The notes: generated by a model not told the origin, from the letters alone. A stretch of DNA of 64,000 bases from JAMHWD01 sp035911135 (GCA_035911135.1 JAMHWD010000017.1:1-64000), one strand, 5' to 3'. Positions 16,990 through 26,565 are shown, numbered from the stretch's first letter. Numbers and translations are program-made.

Positions 16990-17724
16990 TCAGCGCTCCA
17001 CAAGAACGTGGTAATAGACGTAGTCGCCAGCCGCACCATTACGGAAGCAACCATAGGGAACGCCGGCAAATCCATTGGGCGAATTACCATCATCCAGACC
17101 GGTACTGCCACCGGTATCGGCAAATTCGATCGGTGCCGAATCGCTATCACCATCATCATCTTCCATATTGACGAGATAATCAGCAGAAACATCTGCGCTG
17201 GTCTCAAGGGTACCAATACCAAGCTCGGTATTGATTTTTTCACAAATTGAGCGCTTAATGCCTGGCAGGAAAGCTACAATATCGTTCTTGGTTTCAGCGC
17301 CAATTTCCTCAACCGCAAAATTGCCGTTAAAATACCATGGTCCCGGCTGATCATTTGCCATTACATCAGCACTGGCTGGGGCATACACGGCGCCACCGCC
17401 TTCAGGATGAAATACGCCGCGCTGCAAACCAACAGCCGTAGAATCCAAATCCGTAAAGGGTGGCTGGTTAAACGCCAGCTCATCAGGAGCAAGCCCCTTG
17501 GATACCAGCATCCGCACAATCGAGGTTCTGACCCCGGCAGGATATTGCGTGAGCGAGGCGCTGTTGACCAGTGAGCTTTCTTCATTCGCATCACCGCCGC
17601 CCGAACGGGACGATGAAGTAACCGCATAAGAAAGCGCCGCGAACAGCGCCACCGCGATCAGGATCAGGAAGAGAACGTTACCGCGCTCCTTGCTCCTTAT
17701 ATTCTTTAATTGTCGTTGCATCAT
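16990..17724 (-). CDS. Pilin-like protein (class III-type signal, no Glu5)
   Basis: The 244-residue protein has a basic 15-residue leader ending R-S-K-E-R-G, then N-V-L-F-L-I-L-I-A-V-A-L-F-A-A-L-S-Y-A-V-T. This matches the next gene in its leader and hydrophobic segment, while the C-terminal domains differ. Mature residue 5 is Leu rather than Glu. The soluble part is acidic, with a D-D-D-G-D-S-D run near residue 190 that could bind calcium, as in some pseudopilins; that is inference. Position in the cluster and signal type support a pilus or pseudopilus subunit; which one is major cannot be told. Confidence 0.65.
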   Translation of the reverse strand: MMQRQLKNIRSKERGNVLFLILIAVALFAALSYAVTSSSRSGGGDANEESSLVNSASLTQYPAGVRTSIVRMLVSKGLAPDELAFNQPPFTDLDSTAVGLQRGVFHPEGGGAVYAPASADVMANDQPGPWYFNGNFAVEEIGAETKNDIVAFLPGIKRSICEKINTELGIGTLETSADVSADYLVNMEDDDGDSDSAPIEFADTGGSTGLDDGNSPNGFAGVPYGCFRNGAAGDYVYYHVLVER

Positions 17725-17784
17725 TACTCTTTCTCCTCAGTAGTAAAATAAAATCACTTAAAACAATTACTCTTTTAAAAAAAC

Positions 17785-18387
17785 CTACTCCGTGCTGCCC
17801 GCAGAAGGACTCGTCACCGTCACTGTATTGATTTTCAGCGTCGCCGCCAAGGGGTCACGGTCACATTCACGGCCCACGCATAATTTATCAATATTCACGC
17901 GCCACCCCGATCCGCCGTTCTGCACGTGGCCGATCGCCTCGCGCCATTGCGCGAAATCGGCCGTGGATTTGGCCGCAATCGTAATCGCCGATCCGGTCGT
18001 TGTGATGTTGAGGCCCTTATAGACTTCCTTCAGGCTCTCGGCGAATTTTTTTGCCTCATCCGGTTTGATGGCCACATCCGTGATTGTCGGCACGACGGGC
18101 TGGAGCGCGGAGGCATCTTGCAATTTGGCGCGAAGCTCGGTGAGCTGCTGGAGCTGGACAGTTGTATATAATCCGATACCGCCCGCACAGGCCCATGTCA
18201 CGCCCGCCATGATCAGCATCGTCTGCCCGACATTGCCGGGCATTTTTTCCAGAAATTTGTTTAAATCTTCCGCCGCCTGCGAGCTGGTAAATTTCTGCAG
18301 CGACCGCCAGTCGAATGACTGGAGTTTCTTCGCATCCATCGCCGGCATCTTGAATTTCAGCGGCGGTATTTTAAATTTGGACGACAA
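17785..18387 (-). CDS. PilO/GspM-like inner-membrane assembly protein
   Basis: The 200-residue bitopic protein has a cytosolic N-terminus rich in K/P/F, one transmembrane segment at about 55-75, a coiled coil (75-95) and a compact periplasmic domain (110-185) with an alternating strand-helix pattern like the ferredoxin-like fold of PilO and GspM. The sequence alone does not name a family; the call rests on topology, size and location between the GspL-like gene and the pilin genes. A CtrA-type box lies 60 bases upstream. Confidence 0.5.
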   Translation of the reverse strand: MSSKFKIPPLKFKMPAMDAKKLQSFDWRSLQKFTSSQAAEDLNKFLEKMPGNVGQTMLIMAGVTWACAGGIGLYTTVQLQQLTELRAKLQDASALQPVVPTITDVAIKPDEAKKFAESLKEVYKGLNITTTGSAITIAAKSTADFAQWREAIGHVQNGGSGWRVNIDKLCVGRECDRDPLAATLKINTVTVTSPSAGSTE

Positions 18388-18446
18388 GATGAACTATCCC
18401 CTTGGAAATCTAAAATCTTTTCTAGTTTAATTATAAATTTGAAACA

Positions 18447-18461
18447 TTAAAACCCTATTAA
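18447..18461 (-). promoter_or_regulatory. CtrA-type binding box in front of the PilO-like and pilin genes
   Basis: TTAA (18447-18450), seven bases, TTAA (18458-18461) followed by C matches the CtrA consensus TTAA-N7-TTAAC exactly. It sits in a 132-base gap before the gene starting at 18387. A second near match (TTAA-N6-TTAAC) lies at about 18479-18493. divK and pleD elsewhere in the window fit a CtrA-governed cell cycle. No binding data; chance occurrence is possible in AT-rich spacer. Confidence 0.45.
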
Positions 18462-18519
18462 CCAGTGTGAAATTATGTTAACAGATTTTAACGAGTTTAC
18501 TGTGATTACAACGATTTAG

Positions 18520-19518
18520 TTACTTTTTACCCTGAACGCGCGCCCGGCCATCTTTTTCAAGGCCCAAAGGCGTGCCAAAATCCTGTGCAAAGGCCGGTGG
18601 CACAAGCGCTTCCCAGACGAGGCCGCCGCCACCGCCCTTGCCTTTGCCGCCCTTGCCTTCACCGCCGATATTATATTTCACCAGCGTGCCATCGACCTTG
18701 GCAAGCTTGTCGAGAAGTTCCTGAATCCGTACCATGTGGCGGATCGTATCGCTTTGCATGGCGTTATAGGCATTGAGCATCAGATCATTGGACGCCTGAT
18801 CGGTGTCTGCCCTGACCTGATCGAGGCTGCGTTCCAGAAGATTGATCGTGATATAATTGAAAAACAGGATCGTAATCGCCGCCAGATTGATAAACAGGCC
18901 CACAATAACCAGCATGCGCGCTGTCGCGCGGGAGAGTTTTTCGCTCTTTAAATTACGGTTTCGCCACGCCACGATATCAGCCACGGCCGGATTGATCGTC
19001 ACAAAATTGGCATCCATGCTCTGGATACGCGGCAAAATCGTACGCGAGGCCCCCAGAAAAACCTGCATACGGGATGTTTCCGGGTCCCAGCGCAGTGCCG
19101 AGGCCATACCTTCTTGTTCATACAGGTAAACCGTTTCCTTATCCCAGTATTCGCTGTTCCCCGGCAGCGCGGCGGCCAGCGGACACCAGCTATCCGGGTT
19201 GGAAGACATCGATGCCGAAGGGCATCCCAGATAATAAAGGCGCTTATCCGATACCGTATAAACGAAATGAACTTTTTCCGTACCGCAAGCCTGCGAAATC
19301 GCGTTCCAGACGGCTTCTTCCTCGGTTCCCGGTATATGCGGAATGGAGCCGCCCACAAGTTCCTGCGGCAGATAAGGTTTCAAATCCCGGACAAATTCCT
19401 TGGCCTCGCCGGCCAGACGATCCGATATGCCAGGGCGCGGCCGCGACAGCGAGCTTTCGGTGCGCGCCGCATTGGGCTTGCCGTCATCCAGTCCGGTTGT
19501 GTCCTTGATAATCGCCAC
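18520..19518 (-). CDS. GspL/PilM-PilN-like bitopic assembly protein
   Basis: The 332-residue protein has about 200 cytosolic residues, a transmembrane segment at about 202-223, a periplasmic coiled coil (225-275) and a Gly/Lys-rich tail near 285-300. This cytosolic-domain plus single-span topology is that of GspL or a fused PilM-PilN. I see no clear actin-like motifs in the cytosolic part, so homology is not proven. It lies 18 bases after the GspF-like gene and before the PilO-like gene, the usual order of platform proteins. Confidence 0.5.
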   Translation of the reverse strand: MAIIKDTTGLDDGKPNAARTESSLSRPRPGISDRLAGEAKEFVRDLKPYLPQELVGGSIPHIPGTEEEAVWNAISQACGTEKVHFVYTVSDKRLYYLGCPSASMSSNPDSWCPLAAALPGNSEYWDKETVYLYEQEGMASALRWDPETSRMQVFLGASRTILPRIQSMDANFVTINPAVADIVAWRNRNLKSEKLSRATARMLVIVGLFINLAAITILFFNYITINLLERSLDQVRADTDQASNDLMLNAYNAMQSDTIRHMVRIQELLDKLAKVDGTLVKYNIGGEGKGGKGKGGGGGLVWEALVPPAFAQDFGTPLGLEKDGRARVQGKK

Positions 19519-19536
19519 GGCGAAGATATCCTTTTC

Positions 19537-20757
19537 CTACATTGCCCCGTTCATCAGGCCGCCCATCATCGAATCCATGCTCATGTTCATAACTGTCAGG
19601 GCATAAATCGCAGAACCGAAGGCCAGAGCCAGATAGACGCCTGTCAAACCAAAGGCCAGCCAGACAATCAAAGAGTGTTTTGTTTTCGCCGCCGCAGAAC
19701 GCATTTCGGCAATAGACTCCATTACTGTAGCAACTTGGTCGAGATCAGACAAGCTTGCTAGTTCAAGGCGTTCGTTACGGGTCAGCGGCTCGCGGTCGAG
19801 CGCTGAACCCAGATTAACCCCGCGGTTCAGGTCGCGCAGTGCCGATTCCCAGTACTGTGTCACATCCGGGGCCGATGAGGCATCGGCCGATTGCTCCAGC
19901 GTGGCGTTAATCGGAACCATACCCTTAAGCATCCGGTTGGCGGCCATCATGGAATCGGCAAAAGCCAGATCGCGCAAATACCCGCCCACCAGCGGAATTT
20001 TCCGCACAAATCTTGCCGTGGGCCAGTCTTTCTTGCCCTTGTTAATCCAGTATGAAAAGACAACCCAGGCCATCAGCACGCCCATACCCACAGCCGTCCA
20101 GATCAGAACATCCCATGTCAGTTCCAGCTGGCCGACGACGCGCTCGAATTTTTCCAGCTCTTCAGGATTTGTCGGCGGATTGTCGCGGAACCAGCCCAGA
20201 ACCATGTCCTTCCCGCCCCAAAGCGAAGATACGATTGAAAATACGTCAAAGGCCAGCCAACCCATCGTGCCGACAATGGCCCGCGTGTTCTTGCGCTTTT
20301 GCGTGATCGAGTGAATAGCGTGCGGGATACCGTCCACCAGCTTGTTGGCGCGTTCGGAACCGCCCAGAATAGCCAGCGTACTATGATCGAAAATCTGCAG
20401 AGCCTTAAGCGCGTCAATAACGCCAAGACCGCGCGCCAGCGCTTCACGCGCAGGCGCCAGAATATTCTGGCGGCGCGGATTGGTTTCGGCCTGAATGATC
20501 TTCCAAAGGGCAACGCCCGGCGAGGTCGAGGTCGCGCGAAACTGAATACCGCGCAGAAGCTGCACCTGCCACCATGTCGAACGCGCCAATAATCTTTCAA
20601 GGGGAGAGCGCGAATGCGGACGTATGCGAAGCACATAGCCGCCCTTTTTGCGAATAGCCTCGCGCACGTCATCGACAGACGGCAAATAAAAGGATTCCGT
20701 GACCCGTTTCGGTCCCGAAGTCGTCTCATAAGCGATATTGGCGATCCATTGCTGCAT
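19537..20757 (-). CDS. GspF/PilC/PilR-type inner-membrane platform protein
   Basis: The 406-residue protein has two type II secretion system F domains. The first spans about residues 65-170 and ends in a hydrophobic segment; the second spans about 260-375 with the same pattern (F-A-D-S-M-M-A-A-N-R-M-L-K-G-M-V-P-I) before a final membrane segment. The N-terminal Y-x-L-P-S-V-D-D-V-R-E-A-I-R-K-K-G-G-Y segment is typical too. It forms the membrane platform that works with the GspE-type ATPase encoded just upstream (104-base gap). Confidence 0.85.
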   Translation of the reverse strand: MQQWIANIAYETTSGPKRVTESFYLPSVDDVREAIRKKGGYVLRIRPHSRSPLERLLARSTWWQVQLLRGIQFRATSTSPGVALWKIIQAETNPRRQNILAPAREALARGLGVIDALKALQIFDHSTLAILGGSERANKLVDGIPHAIHSITQKRKNTRAIVGTMGWLAFDVFSIVSSLWGGKDMVLGWFRDNPPTNPEELEKFERVVGQLELTWDVLIWTAVGMGVLMAWVVFSYWINKGKKDWPTARFVRKIPLVGGYLRDLAFADSMMAANRMLKGMVPINATLEQSADASSAPDVTQYWESALRDLNRGVNLGSALDREPLTRNERLELASLSDLDQVATVMESIAEMRSAAAKTKHSLIVWLAFGLTGVYLALAFGSAIYALTVMNMSMDSMMGGLMNGAM

Positions 20758-20861
20758 GATTTTGATTACAAAAGAAATTTCCCTTGTAACTATAGTAACA
20801 CTGCGCTGAATAAGAAAATACTAAGAAATTATGAAAATAAAAAAGATTGGCCGCCCCAAGC

Positions 20862-22658
20862 TTATTCTTCCAGATAACTAAGCGCAGCCTTGGGATCAAC
20901 AAGGCCGGAAATCACCAGATCAACCAGACCTTCTTTTCTGGTATGAGAAAGAACACCGTGCTGGCGCGGGATCATGTTGACGTTGCTCATCAGCGCTTCG
21001 TAGATATCATTTCGCTGCGCGGGCCCCAGCGTGATCATCAAAGCATCCAGCAGCAATGTTCGCCCTTGAATCCCCGTCCGGTTACAAAGATCACAGCCAG
21101 ACATGTTATGGCGGCGTACCTTGGCATCCATCTCAAGATTCAGCATGTAAACTTCATGCTCGTTGATAACCTCGCCGATCGTGGTCTTGTGCGCGCAACC
21201 CTGACAGAGCGTTCTGATAAGGCGCTGGTTCAATATGGCGCGGACCTGCTGGGCCAGTGTATAGGATGATGATTTTTCACGCTCGGCCGGCATCAGAGAA
21301 CGCAAACGCTCAAACGTCTGAAGCGCGGTATCGGCGTGAATGGTCGATATAACGGTGTGACCGGACTCGGCCGCCTTTAGCGCCGTTTCAACCGTATCGG
21401 AATCCCGCATCTCCCCGATGATGATATAATCAGGATCGTGACGCATCGCGGCGCGGATAAGATCGGCAAACGACCCACCCGGCATACCGGGGCGCACCTG
21501 CCATTGCGTGGCATAACGCAGTTCATATTCAATAGGATCTTCAATCGTCAGAACATGGCGGCGGCGTCTGTCAATCTGCTGGACGCAGGCATAAAGGGTT
21601 GTCGTTTTCCCTGAACCCGTAGGACCGGATAGGAGGATAAGACCGCCGCCCCCCTTGATTTCGGGCGAGAGCAATTTGGCCAGATAATCCGCAACATCCT
21701 CATGACGGCGGAACAATTCGTCAAACCCTTTCAGCGCGGCGCGGTCCAGCAAACGAAGCGTAAGCTTTTCGCCGTCCTGCGCCTGCGGTCCCGCGGCCAC
21801 ACGAACGTCAATCGATCGGCCTTGCCAAAGGAAACCAAAGCGTCCGTCCTTGGGCGTGACACGGTCCCCGAAGTTCAAACCGGCATCCCGTTTCAAAAGC
21901 GTGGTCAATCGCGCCATTGCCTCGGCTGGCAGCAAATGCATGGGGATCATATCGCCATCAATACGGTACTGGATCCAGTTCGGGGCCTCAGGGTTATTAT
22001 CCTGCACAAGGTGAATATCGGAAGCGCGCATCTGCAGGGCCTCGGCCAGCATGTCGCGTTGAAACTGGTTCAGCAAAAGACCGTTATCGGTATCTTCCAG
22101 CCATTGCGCCAGCGTCTTTTCGCAGCGATCGGCCGAGAGATCATGCACCGAGCGCAGCGTATCAATAAGTTCCTTACGGTCCCAGATTTCGATATCAATC
22201 CTATCAACCTTGAAACCACTGCGGTTGGACGTGGACATCAAGGCCTCGACCTGTCTTTCGTTCAGGTCATAAAGCGGAGCCACCCGCAACACGCCATCAC
22301 GAAGGCCAATCAAATGGATAGAAAGCGGCAGCCAGGACTGCACGGGCAAAACCGCACGCAGCTGATCGCCGGTGGCACGGTCCTTGACCGTTTCATCTTC
22401 GCGGTCACCGGCTGTAACGGCACCCGCCATATCCAGAAGCTGTTCCGTGGAGCGCGAGACCCCTTGCTCCAGCAGCAGCGCTCGCTCGCGCTGGACCATA
22501 TCCAGATAGCGCTCGCGCCCTTCGCCCGAACGCACCTTGCGGCGCGCCTGTAATTTTTTCTTTTCGTATTCTTCCTGCTCGGCAGGCGAAAGCATAACCG
22601 GCGCAGTTGTAGCTGCTGCGCCCTTGTCGGTCGGAATATCTCCGCTTTTATCGCTCAT
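20862..22658 (-). CDS. GspE/PilB/PilQ-type assembly ATPase
   Basis: The 598-residue hexameric ATPase powers pilus or pseudopilus assembly. Motifs: Walker A G-P-T-G-S-G-K-T-T-T at 345-354, Asp box T-I-E-D-P-I-E-Y, Walker B I-I-I-G-E-M-R-D, His box A-E-S-G-H-T-V-I-S-T-I-H-A-D, and a C-x-x-C ... C-x-x-C zinc element near residues 515-550. The zinc element marks assembly rather than PilT-type retraction ATPases. No retraction ATPase gene is present in the cluster. The first 100 residues are charged and not conserved. Confidence 0.93.
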   Translation of the reverse strand: MSDKSGDIPTDKGAAATTAPVMLSPAEQEEYEKKKLQARRKVRSGEGRERYLDMVQRERALLLEQGVSRSTEQLLDMAGAVTAGDREDETVKDRATGDQLRAVLPVQSWLPLSIHLIGLRDGVLRVAPLYDLNERQVEALMSTSNRSGFKVDRIDIEIWDRKELIDTLRSVHDLSADRCEKTLAQWLEDTDNGLLLNQFQRDMLAEALQMRASDIHLVQDNNPEAPNWIQYRIDGDMIPMHLLPAEAMARLTTLLKRDAGLNFGDRVTPKDGRFGFLWQGRSIDVRVAAGPQAQDGEKLTLRLLDRAALKGFDELFRRHEDVADYLAKLLSPEIKGGGGLILLSGPTGSGKTTTLYACVQQIDRRRRHVLTIEDPIEYELRYATQWQVRPGMPGGSFADLIRAAMRHDPDYIIIGEMRDSDTVETALKAAESGHTVISTIHADTALQTFERLRSLMPAEREKSSSYTLAQQVRAILNQRLIRTLCQGCAHKTTIGEVINEHEVYMLNLEMDAKVRRHNMSGCDLCNRTGIQGRTLLLDALMITLGPAQRNDIYEALMSNVNMIPRQHGVLSHTRKEGLVDLVISGLVDPKAALSYLEE

Positions 22659-22702
22659 GGCTCATGCCCCTTGATAATCCGTCATTTGGCGTTAAACGCC
22701 GC

Positions 22703-24409
22703 CTATTCGGACGATTCTGACGTTGAACTGGAGGAAGATCCCGATGACGACGATGACGATGATGTGCTCGCCGGCGCAGCAGAGGAGGAAGATCCACCAG
22801 AACTACCTGATTGTCTATTACCTGCGTTAATAGAAGATAAAGATCGGTCAAAAAGCAGCAAAACAGTCTCGCCGCCATGGGAAAACTCTATGCCATTACG
22901 CTGGATATTGGCCATCCACGACACGCCGCCCAGAACGATTTCCTCATCATCAAAGACAATGCGGCTGCCGCCCGGCCCTGCGATAATGGCACGTGTCGGC
23001 GAAAATGAAGTGATTTTAAGCCCATCAAGCACAGTCTTGGGATTGGTCACGGCCGGCAATGCTGCCTCAACGCGGCTGGCTTGCTGCGCTCTGGCCTCGG
23101 AATTGGCAGCCACAACAGGATCATCATTCATAACGCTGCTGCGTTCCTCGCCCGGCGCAAGCCCCGGATCAGATCCGCCCATAACCGTTGTTGTCGTGGC
23201 CATGAGCACTGTTCCCTGATCCTGACTGACAGGGCTGGCGGCAATGCCGCGCACCGGCAAAATCAAAACCCCGCGCGCGCCATCATGCGTAATCTGGATA
23301 TCATCCAGCAGCGCCCCCGCGCGCGTAGGCGACCATGAGACCGTCAAGGGACAGGCCTCGATCGGATCCAGCACCTGTTCCGCTTCGCAGCCGCCAGCCT
23401 TGAACCCAAGACCATTATCGGATCCGGCAACAACCACGCCCTTGATCTTGAGCGGCGCATCGCCAACATTCACCAGCGAAACTGTAATCGTCGAGGCGGT
23501 GGAGATGCCGTCGCCAAAATCAATCTGCTCCTGCGAGGAGACCATCAACCCACGGCCCGGAACGGCCTCCGGGAATATTTCCGCCTGATCAATGCTGTCG
23601 GGCTCATACTCGCCGCGCAGCGTCACACTGGTCAGGGCTGATGGCCCGTCATGCTTGACCACCAGAGCGCCCGATACCTTGCCGCGCATCTTGGGCGACC
23701 ATGAAACAGTCGCGATACAAGCCTGACCGGGTTCCAGCTTCTTGCAATCAGCCTTCAAACCAAACCCGGCGCTATCGCTGCCATCGACATAAACATCCTG
23801 CACGTTAATGGGGACCGATGTGATATTTCGCAAAATTACAGGTTCTACCAATGTCTGGCTGGCATTGAGGGATTCAAAATCAACCTCGTCCGGGATGGCT
23901 TGAATATCACTGGTGACGTTTTCATCGCCCTCGCCAGTCGTCTCGACATTACCCGACACGGTTGCCGTTACAAGACGCGTCCTGCCACTATGCGACATCA
24001 GCATCTCAACGCGCCACGCGCCGGCCTGCAAACCTTTGACCGAGAGAGCAACCGCACATTCCGCGCCCGCTGCCAGCGGCGCTTCCTCGCACTGATTCAG
24101 CGCTGTATTGGCCGAAACAGTTGAAGAAGGATAGAGACGGATCAAACCCGTCTCGACAGGTTGCGATCCTGCATTCTTGAAACGTATGACGACCTGCGCG
24201 GTTGCACCGATTGGAATAGTGCCGCCATCCACCGCCGGCTCCACAGCGACCAGCCCGTCCCCGCCAGCCCCGCCAGCCGCGCCGCCCGATTGGCGTGCGC
24301 CGGGATCTGAAAACGCCGATGGACCTTGCGCCAATGCAGGCGCACCCATCCCTGATAAAGCCATCAGGGCAAAAGCCAGTATAAATTTTTGGCGTGGCAA
24401 GAAGGACAT
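22703..24409 (-). CDS. Secreted ASH-domain protein with PilP/GspC-like C-terminal domain
   Basis: Started at ATG 24409 the protein has 568 residues (an upstream ATG at 24460 adds 17). A signal peptide ends A-L-A-Q. Residues about 40-140, 150-260 and 280-390 look like immunoglobulin-like ASH/choice-of-anchor repeats, each with C-x-V/T-x-V-S-W-S-P. Residues about 461-521 (L-K-I-T-S-F-S-P-T-R-A-I-I... V-L-G-G-V...) match the pattern of the PilP/GspC homology region that contacts the secretin. A poly-Ser tail follows. Located between the secretin and ATPase genes, where PilP-type genes occur. The fusion is my inference from pattern. Confidence 0.6.
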   Translation of the reverse strand: MSFLPRQKFILAFALMALSGMGAPALAQGPSAFSDPGARQSGGAAGGAGGDGLVAVEPAVDGGTIPIGATAQVVIRFKNAGSQPVETGLIRLYPSSTVSANTALNQCEEAPLAAGAECAVALSVKGLQAGAWRVEMLMSHSGRTRLVTATVSGNVETTGEGDENVTSDIQAIPDEVDFESLNASQTLVEPVILRNITSVPINVQDVYVDGSDSAGFGLKADCKKLEPGQACIATVSWSPKMRGKVSGALVVKHDGPSALTSVTLRGEYEPDSIDQAEIFPEAVPGRGLMVSSQEQIDFGDGISTASTITVSLVNVGDAPLKIKGVVVAGSDNGLGFKAGGCEAEQVLDPIEACPLTVSWSPTRAGALLDDIQITHDGARGVLILPVRGIAASPVSQDQGTVLMATTTTVMGGSDPGLAPGEERSSVMNDDPVVAANSEARAQQASRVEAALPAVTNPKTVLDGLKITSFSPTRAIIAGPGGSRIVFDDEEIVLGGVSWMANIQRNGIEFSHGGETVLLLFDRSLSSINAGNRQSGSSGGSSSSAAPASTSSSSSSSGSSSSSTSESSE

Positions 24410-24539
24410 CAGAAAAACACAAAAGCACGAATGTGCGCAAGGAAATGAAAAACCATACATTTTATTGTATCACAAGTGATTCGGGCTTGGTAAGCCATAT
24501 TGTAATTCAGATATTATGAATAATTTTTCTGAGGAAAAA

Positions 24540-26117
24540 TCAAAAACCGGGATTAAGCTGATCCTCTGAAATCGAGCTATCCGGGAAGGCCGAAGAGGAC
24601 CGCCCTACAGGCGCTGCAACGCTTCCTTGCTGCGGGGCAGAGGGCACAGAAGATACCGGGGATACATTGGTGACATTAGGCTGCATGACCACGGATGCTG
24701 GCGCCGATACGCTGCTCATCGAGGCTTCAACAGAATTGGCTGGCGCCGATCCATTTTTCGGTGTGTAAACAATCACGCGCGGCTTGAGCAGGAATACAAG
24801 CTCGACATTCGTGGTTGCCACACCGCGGGAGAGCGGGAAAAGAGGCTTGCTGAAACCAGGGCCGGATGTATCAATCTCATCGCTTTCCCGCACCAGACCG
24901 GCGATCAGCAATGAATCGCCGGGACGAATCCTGATCTGCGTGGTCAGCTCACGCTCCGTTGTCTGCGGCAATTGCAGCACAGTGCCATCGGCATCAAAAT
25001 TCTGAAAACCCTGAAATTCCTGAAGCTGAATATCAATATTCCCATAGATCGAGGCATTATCCCAACTGCTGGAGATCGTCAGCGTAAACCCTGTATCCAC
25101 AGAATCCGTCTCGGTCGATACCGAAACATCACCATCATCCGTCGTGCGCGTCAGCGAAGATACATAATTGGTCGTATCAGCAGCGCGCAATGTCGCCTCG
25201 GAACCGGAAAGCACCGTAATCTGCGGCTGGGAGATTGTCTTGACCGCGCCGTAATTGGAAATAAATTCCAGAACATCCGTACCATCAAAAGCTACATCAC
25301 CTGTGGTTGGCAAGCCAATGCTGATAGGCGTTCCAAACGCCGCGCCGACATTGCCCGGCAAGGAAATACCGGTAGCAAATTTGCCAAATGTATCAATTTT
25401 TTCCCAGTTAATGCCCGTCGCGTTATCGGCATCGAGGGAGACTTCCCAGATATAAACCTCAAAGACAATCAGGGCCGTATTGGCGCGCAGGCGCTGGAAA
25501 TAACGCTCCGCCAGCTGGGCCGTACGGTTTGTTGCCTCATAAACAATTGTCCGCGTTCCCGGCTCGGATACGGCAGTACCGCCGGTAATCGCGCCAAGAC
25601 CGCTGGCCACGGAGGATAAAATATCTGTCTCACCGCCAATCGGGGGAATGGCCACGGTAAAGGTCTGCGTTTCCTTGATGACAAGAACACCGTCTTCGAA
25701 GGCGCAATAAAGATCAGCCAAACCGCACACCTTGTTGACAACCGTACTGAGCGGCCCGCGCAAATTGGAAACCGTAATCGTGCGCGTCAGACCTTCATTG
25801 GTCTCGAAAGCGAGCGGGATCTCATAATCAGACAAGATCAGCTGCAGCGCGCCAGCCAGACTTTCCGAGCGCAGCTCAAAAGGCCCTACAATCTCATTGG
25901 GCAACGGATCGCCCGTATCGCTCTCCGGCACAAGAACATCCGTTCCCAAAGGCAAATACATCACACTGTCGGGACGTTCATTAATAGCGCGCTGACGCTG
26001 GTCAGCCGCCGCAGGCGCTGGAATATCGGCATTGCGCGCCCCCGGAAAATCACCTTGCGCGCAAGAGGACAGCATCGCCAACATGGCTGCGCAGGATAGC
26101 ATTCTGCGGCGGCGCAT
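24540..26117 (-). CDS. Type IVb pilus / type II secretion-like secretin lipoprotein
   Basis: From ATG 26117 the protein has 525 residues (the open frame extends to 26174). The signal peptide ends L-S-S-C, a lipobox, as in PilN/BfpB secretins of type IVb pili. An N-terminal STN-like domain (about 80-150: L-A-G-A-L-Q-L-I-L... P-L-S-T-V-V-N-K-V-C) precedes the C-terminal secretin domain with V-P-G... L-R-A-A-D-T-T-N-Y-V-S and I-R-P-G-D-S-L-L-I-A-G-L-V-R. It would form the outer-membrane pore of the machine. It lies 67 bases after the receiver gene and begins the structural part of the cluster. Confidence 0.88.
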   Translation of the reverse strand: MRRRRMLSCAAMLAMLSSCAQGDFPGARNADIPAPAAADQRQRAINERPDSVMYLPLGTDVLVPESDTGDPLPNEIVGPFELRSESLAGALQLILSDYEIPLAFETNEGLTRTITVSNLRGPLSTVVNKVCGLADLYCAFEDGVLVIKETQTFTVAIPPIGGETDILSSVASGLGAITGGTAVSEPGTRTIVYEATNRTAQLAERYFQRLRANTALIVFEVYIWEVSLDADNATGINWEKIDTFGKFATGISLPGNVGAAFGTPISIGLPTTGDVAFDGTDVLEFISNYGAVKTISQPQITVLSGSEATLRAADTTNYVSSLTRTTDDGDVSVSTETDSVDTGFTLTISSSWDNASIYGNIDIQLQEFQGFQNFDADGTVLQLPQTTERELTTQIRIRPGDSLLIAGLVRESDEIDTSGPGFSKPLFPLSRGVATTNVELVFLLKPRVIVYTPKNGSAPANSVEASMSSVSAPASVVMQPNVTNVSPVSSVPSAPQQGSVAAPVGRSSSAFPDSSISEDQLNPGF

Positions 26118-26184
26118 TTTTTTATCTGGCGTATGTGAAAGCGGTTTCAAAAAGACTAATCCTAAAAACAACAATTACTTAATA

Positions 26185-26565
26185 CTATGACTTTCTACGG
26201 CGAGACTCAATGGTGCGCGCCACTGTTTTCAACAGCCTGTCTTTTTGTACAGGCTTCATCAACACCGCCGCAACGCCTAATTTGTTCGCCTCATTCAAAA
26301 GATCGGGATTGTTATCCCCCGTCACCAAAATAACCGGTGTATCAATATCAGAGCCACGAACCGAGCGAATAAATTCAAATCCGTCAATCGGCTCCATACG
26401 GACATCCACAATCGCCAGATCAAATGATTTATCAAATGTTTCTATGGCTTTCTGGCCATCTGTGCTTTCGACGACCTCATACCCCTCATCGCTCAAAAAG
26501 CGGACGATCTGCATCCTGACAAAATCATTATCCTCGACCACGAGAATGCGGCTTGCTTCTGACAT
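26185..26565 (-). CDS. Single-domain response regulator (CheY-like)
   Basis: The 126-residue protein is a lone receiver domain: acidic pair E-D-N-D near residue 11, phospho-acceptor in L-A-I-V-D-V-R-M near residue 54, a Thr/Ser switch in I-L-V-T-G-D and Lys in M-K-P-V-Q near 105. No output domain follows. It is the first gene of the minus-strand pilus cluster, so it probably controls assembly, or relays from a kinase encoded elsewhere. There is no kinase next to it. Confidence 0.88.
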   Translation of the reverse strand: MSEASRILVVEDNDFVRMQIVRFLSDEGYEVVESTDGQKAIETFDKSFDLAIVDVRMEPIDGFEFIRSVRGSDIDTPVILVTGDNNPDLLNEANKLGVAAVLMKPVQKDRLLKTVARTIESRRRKS

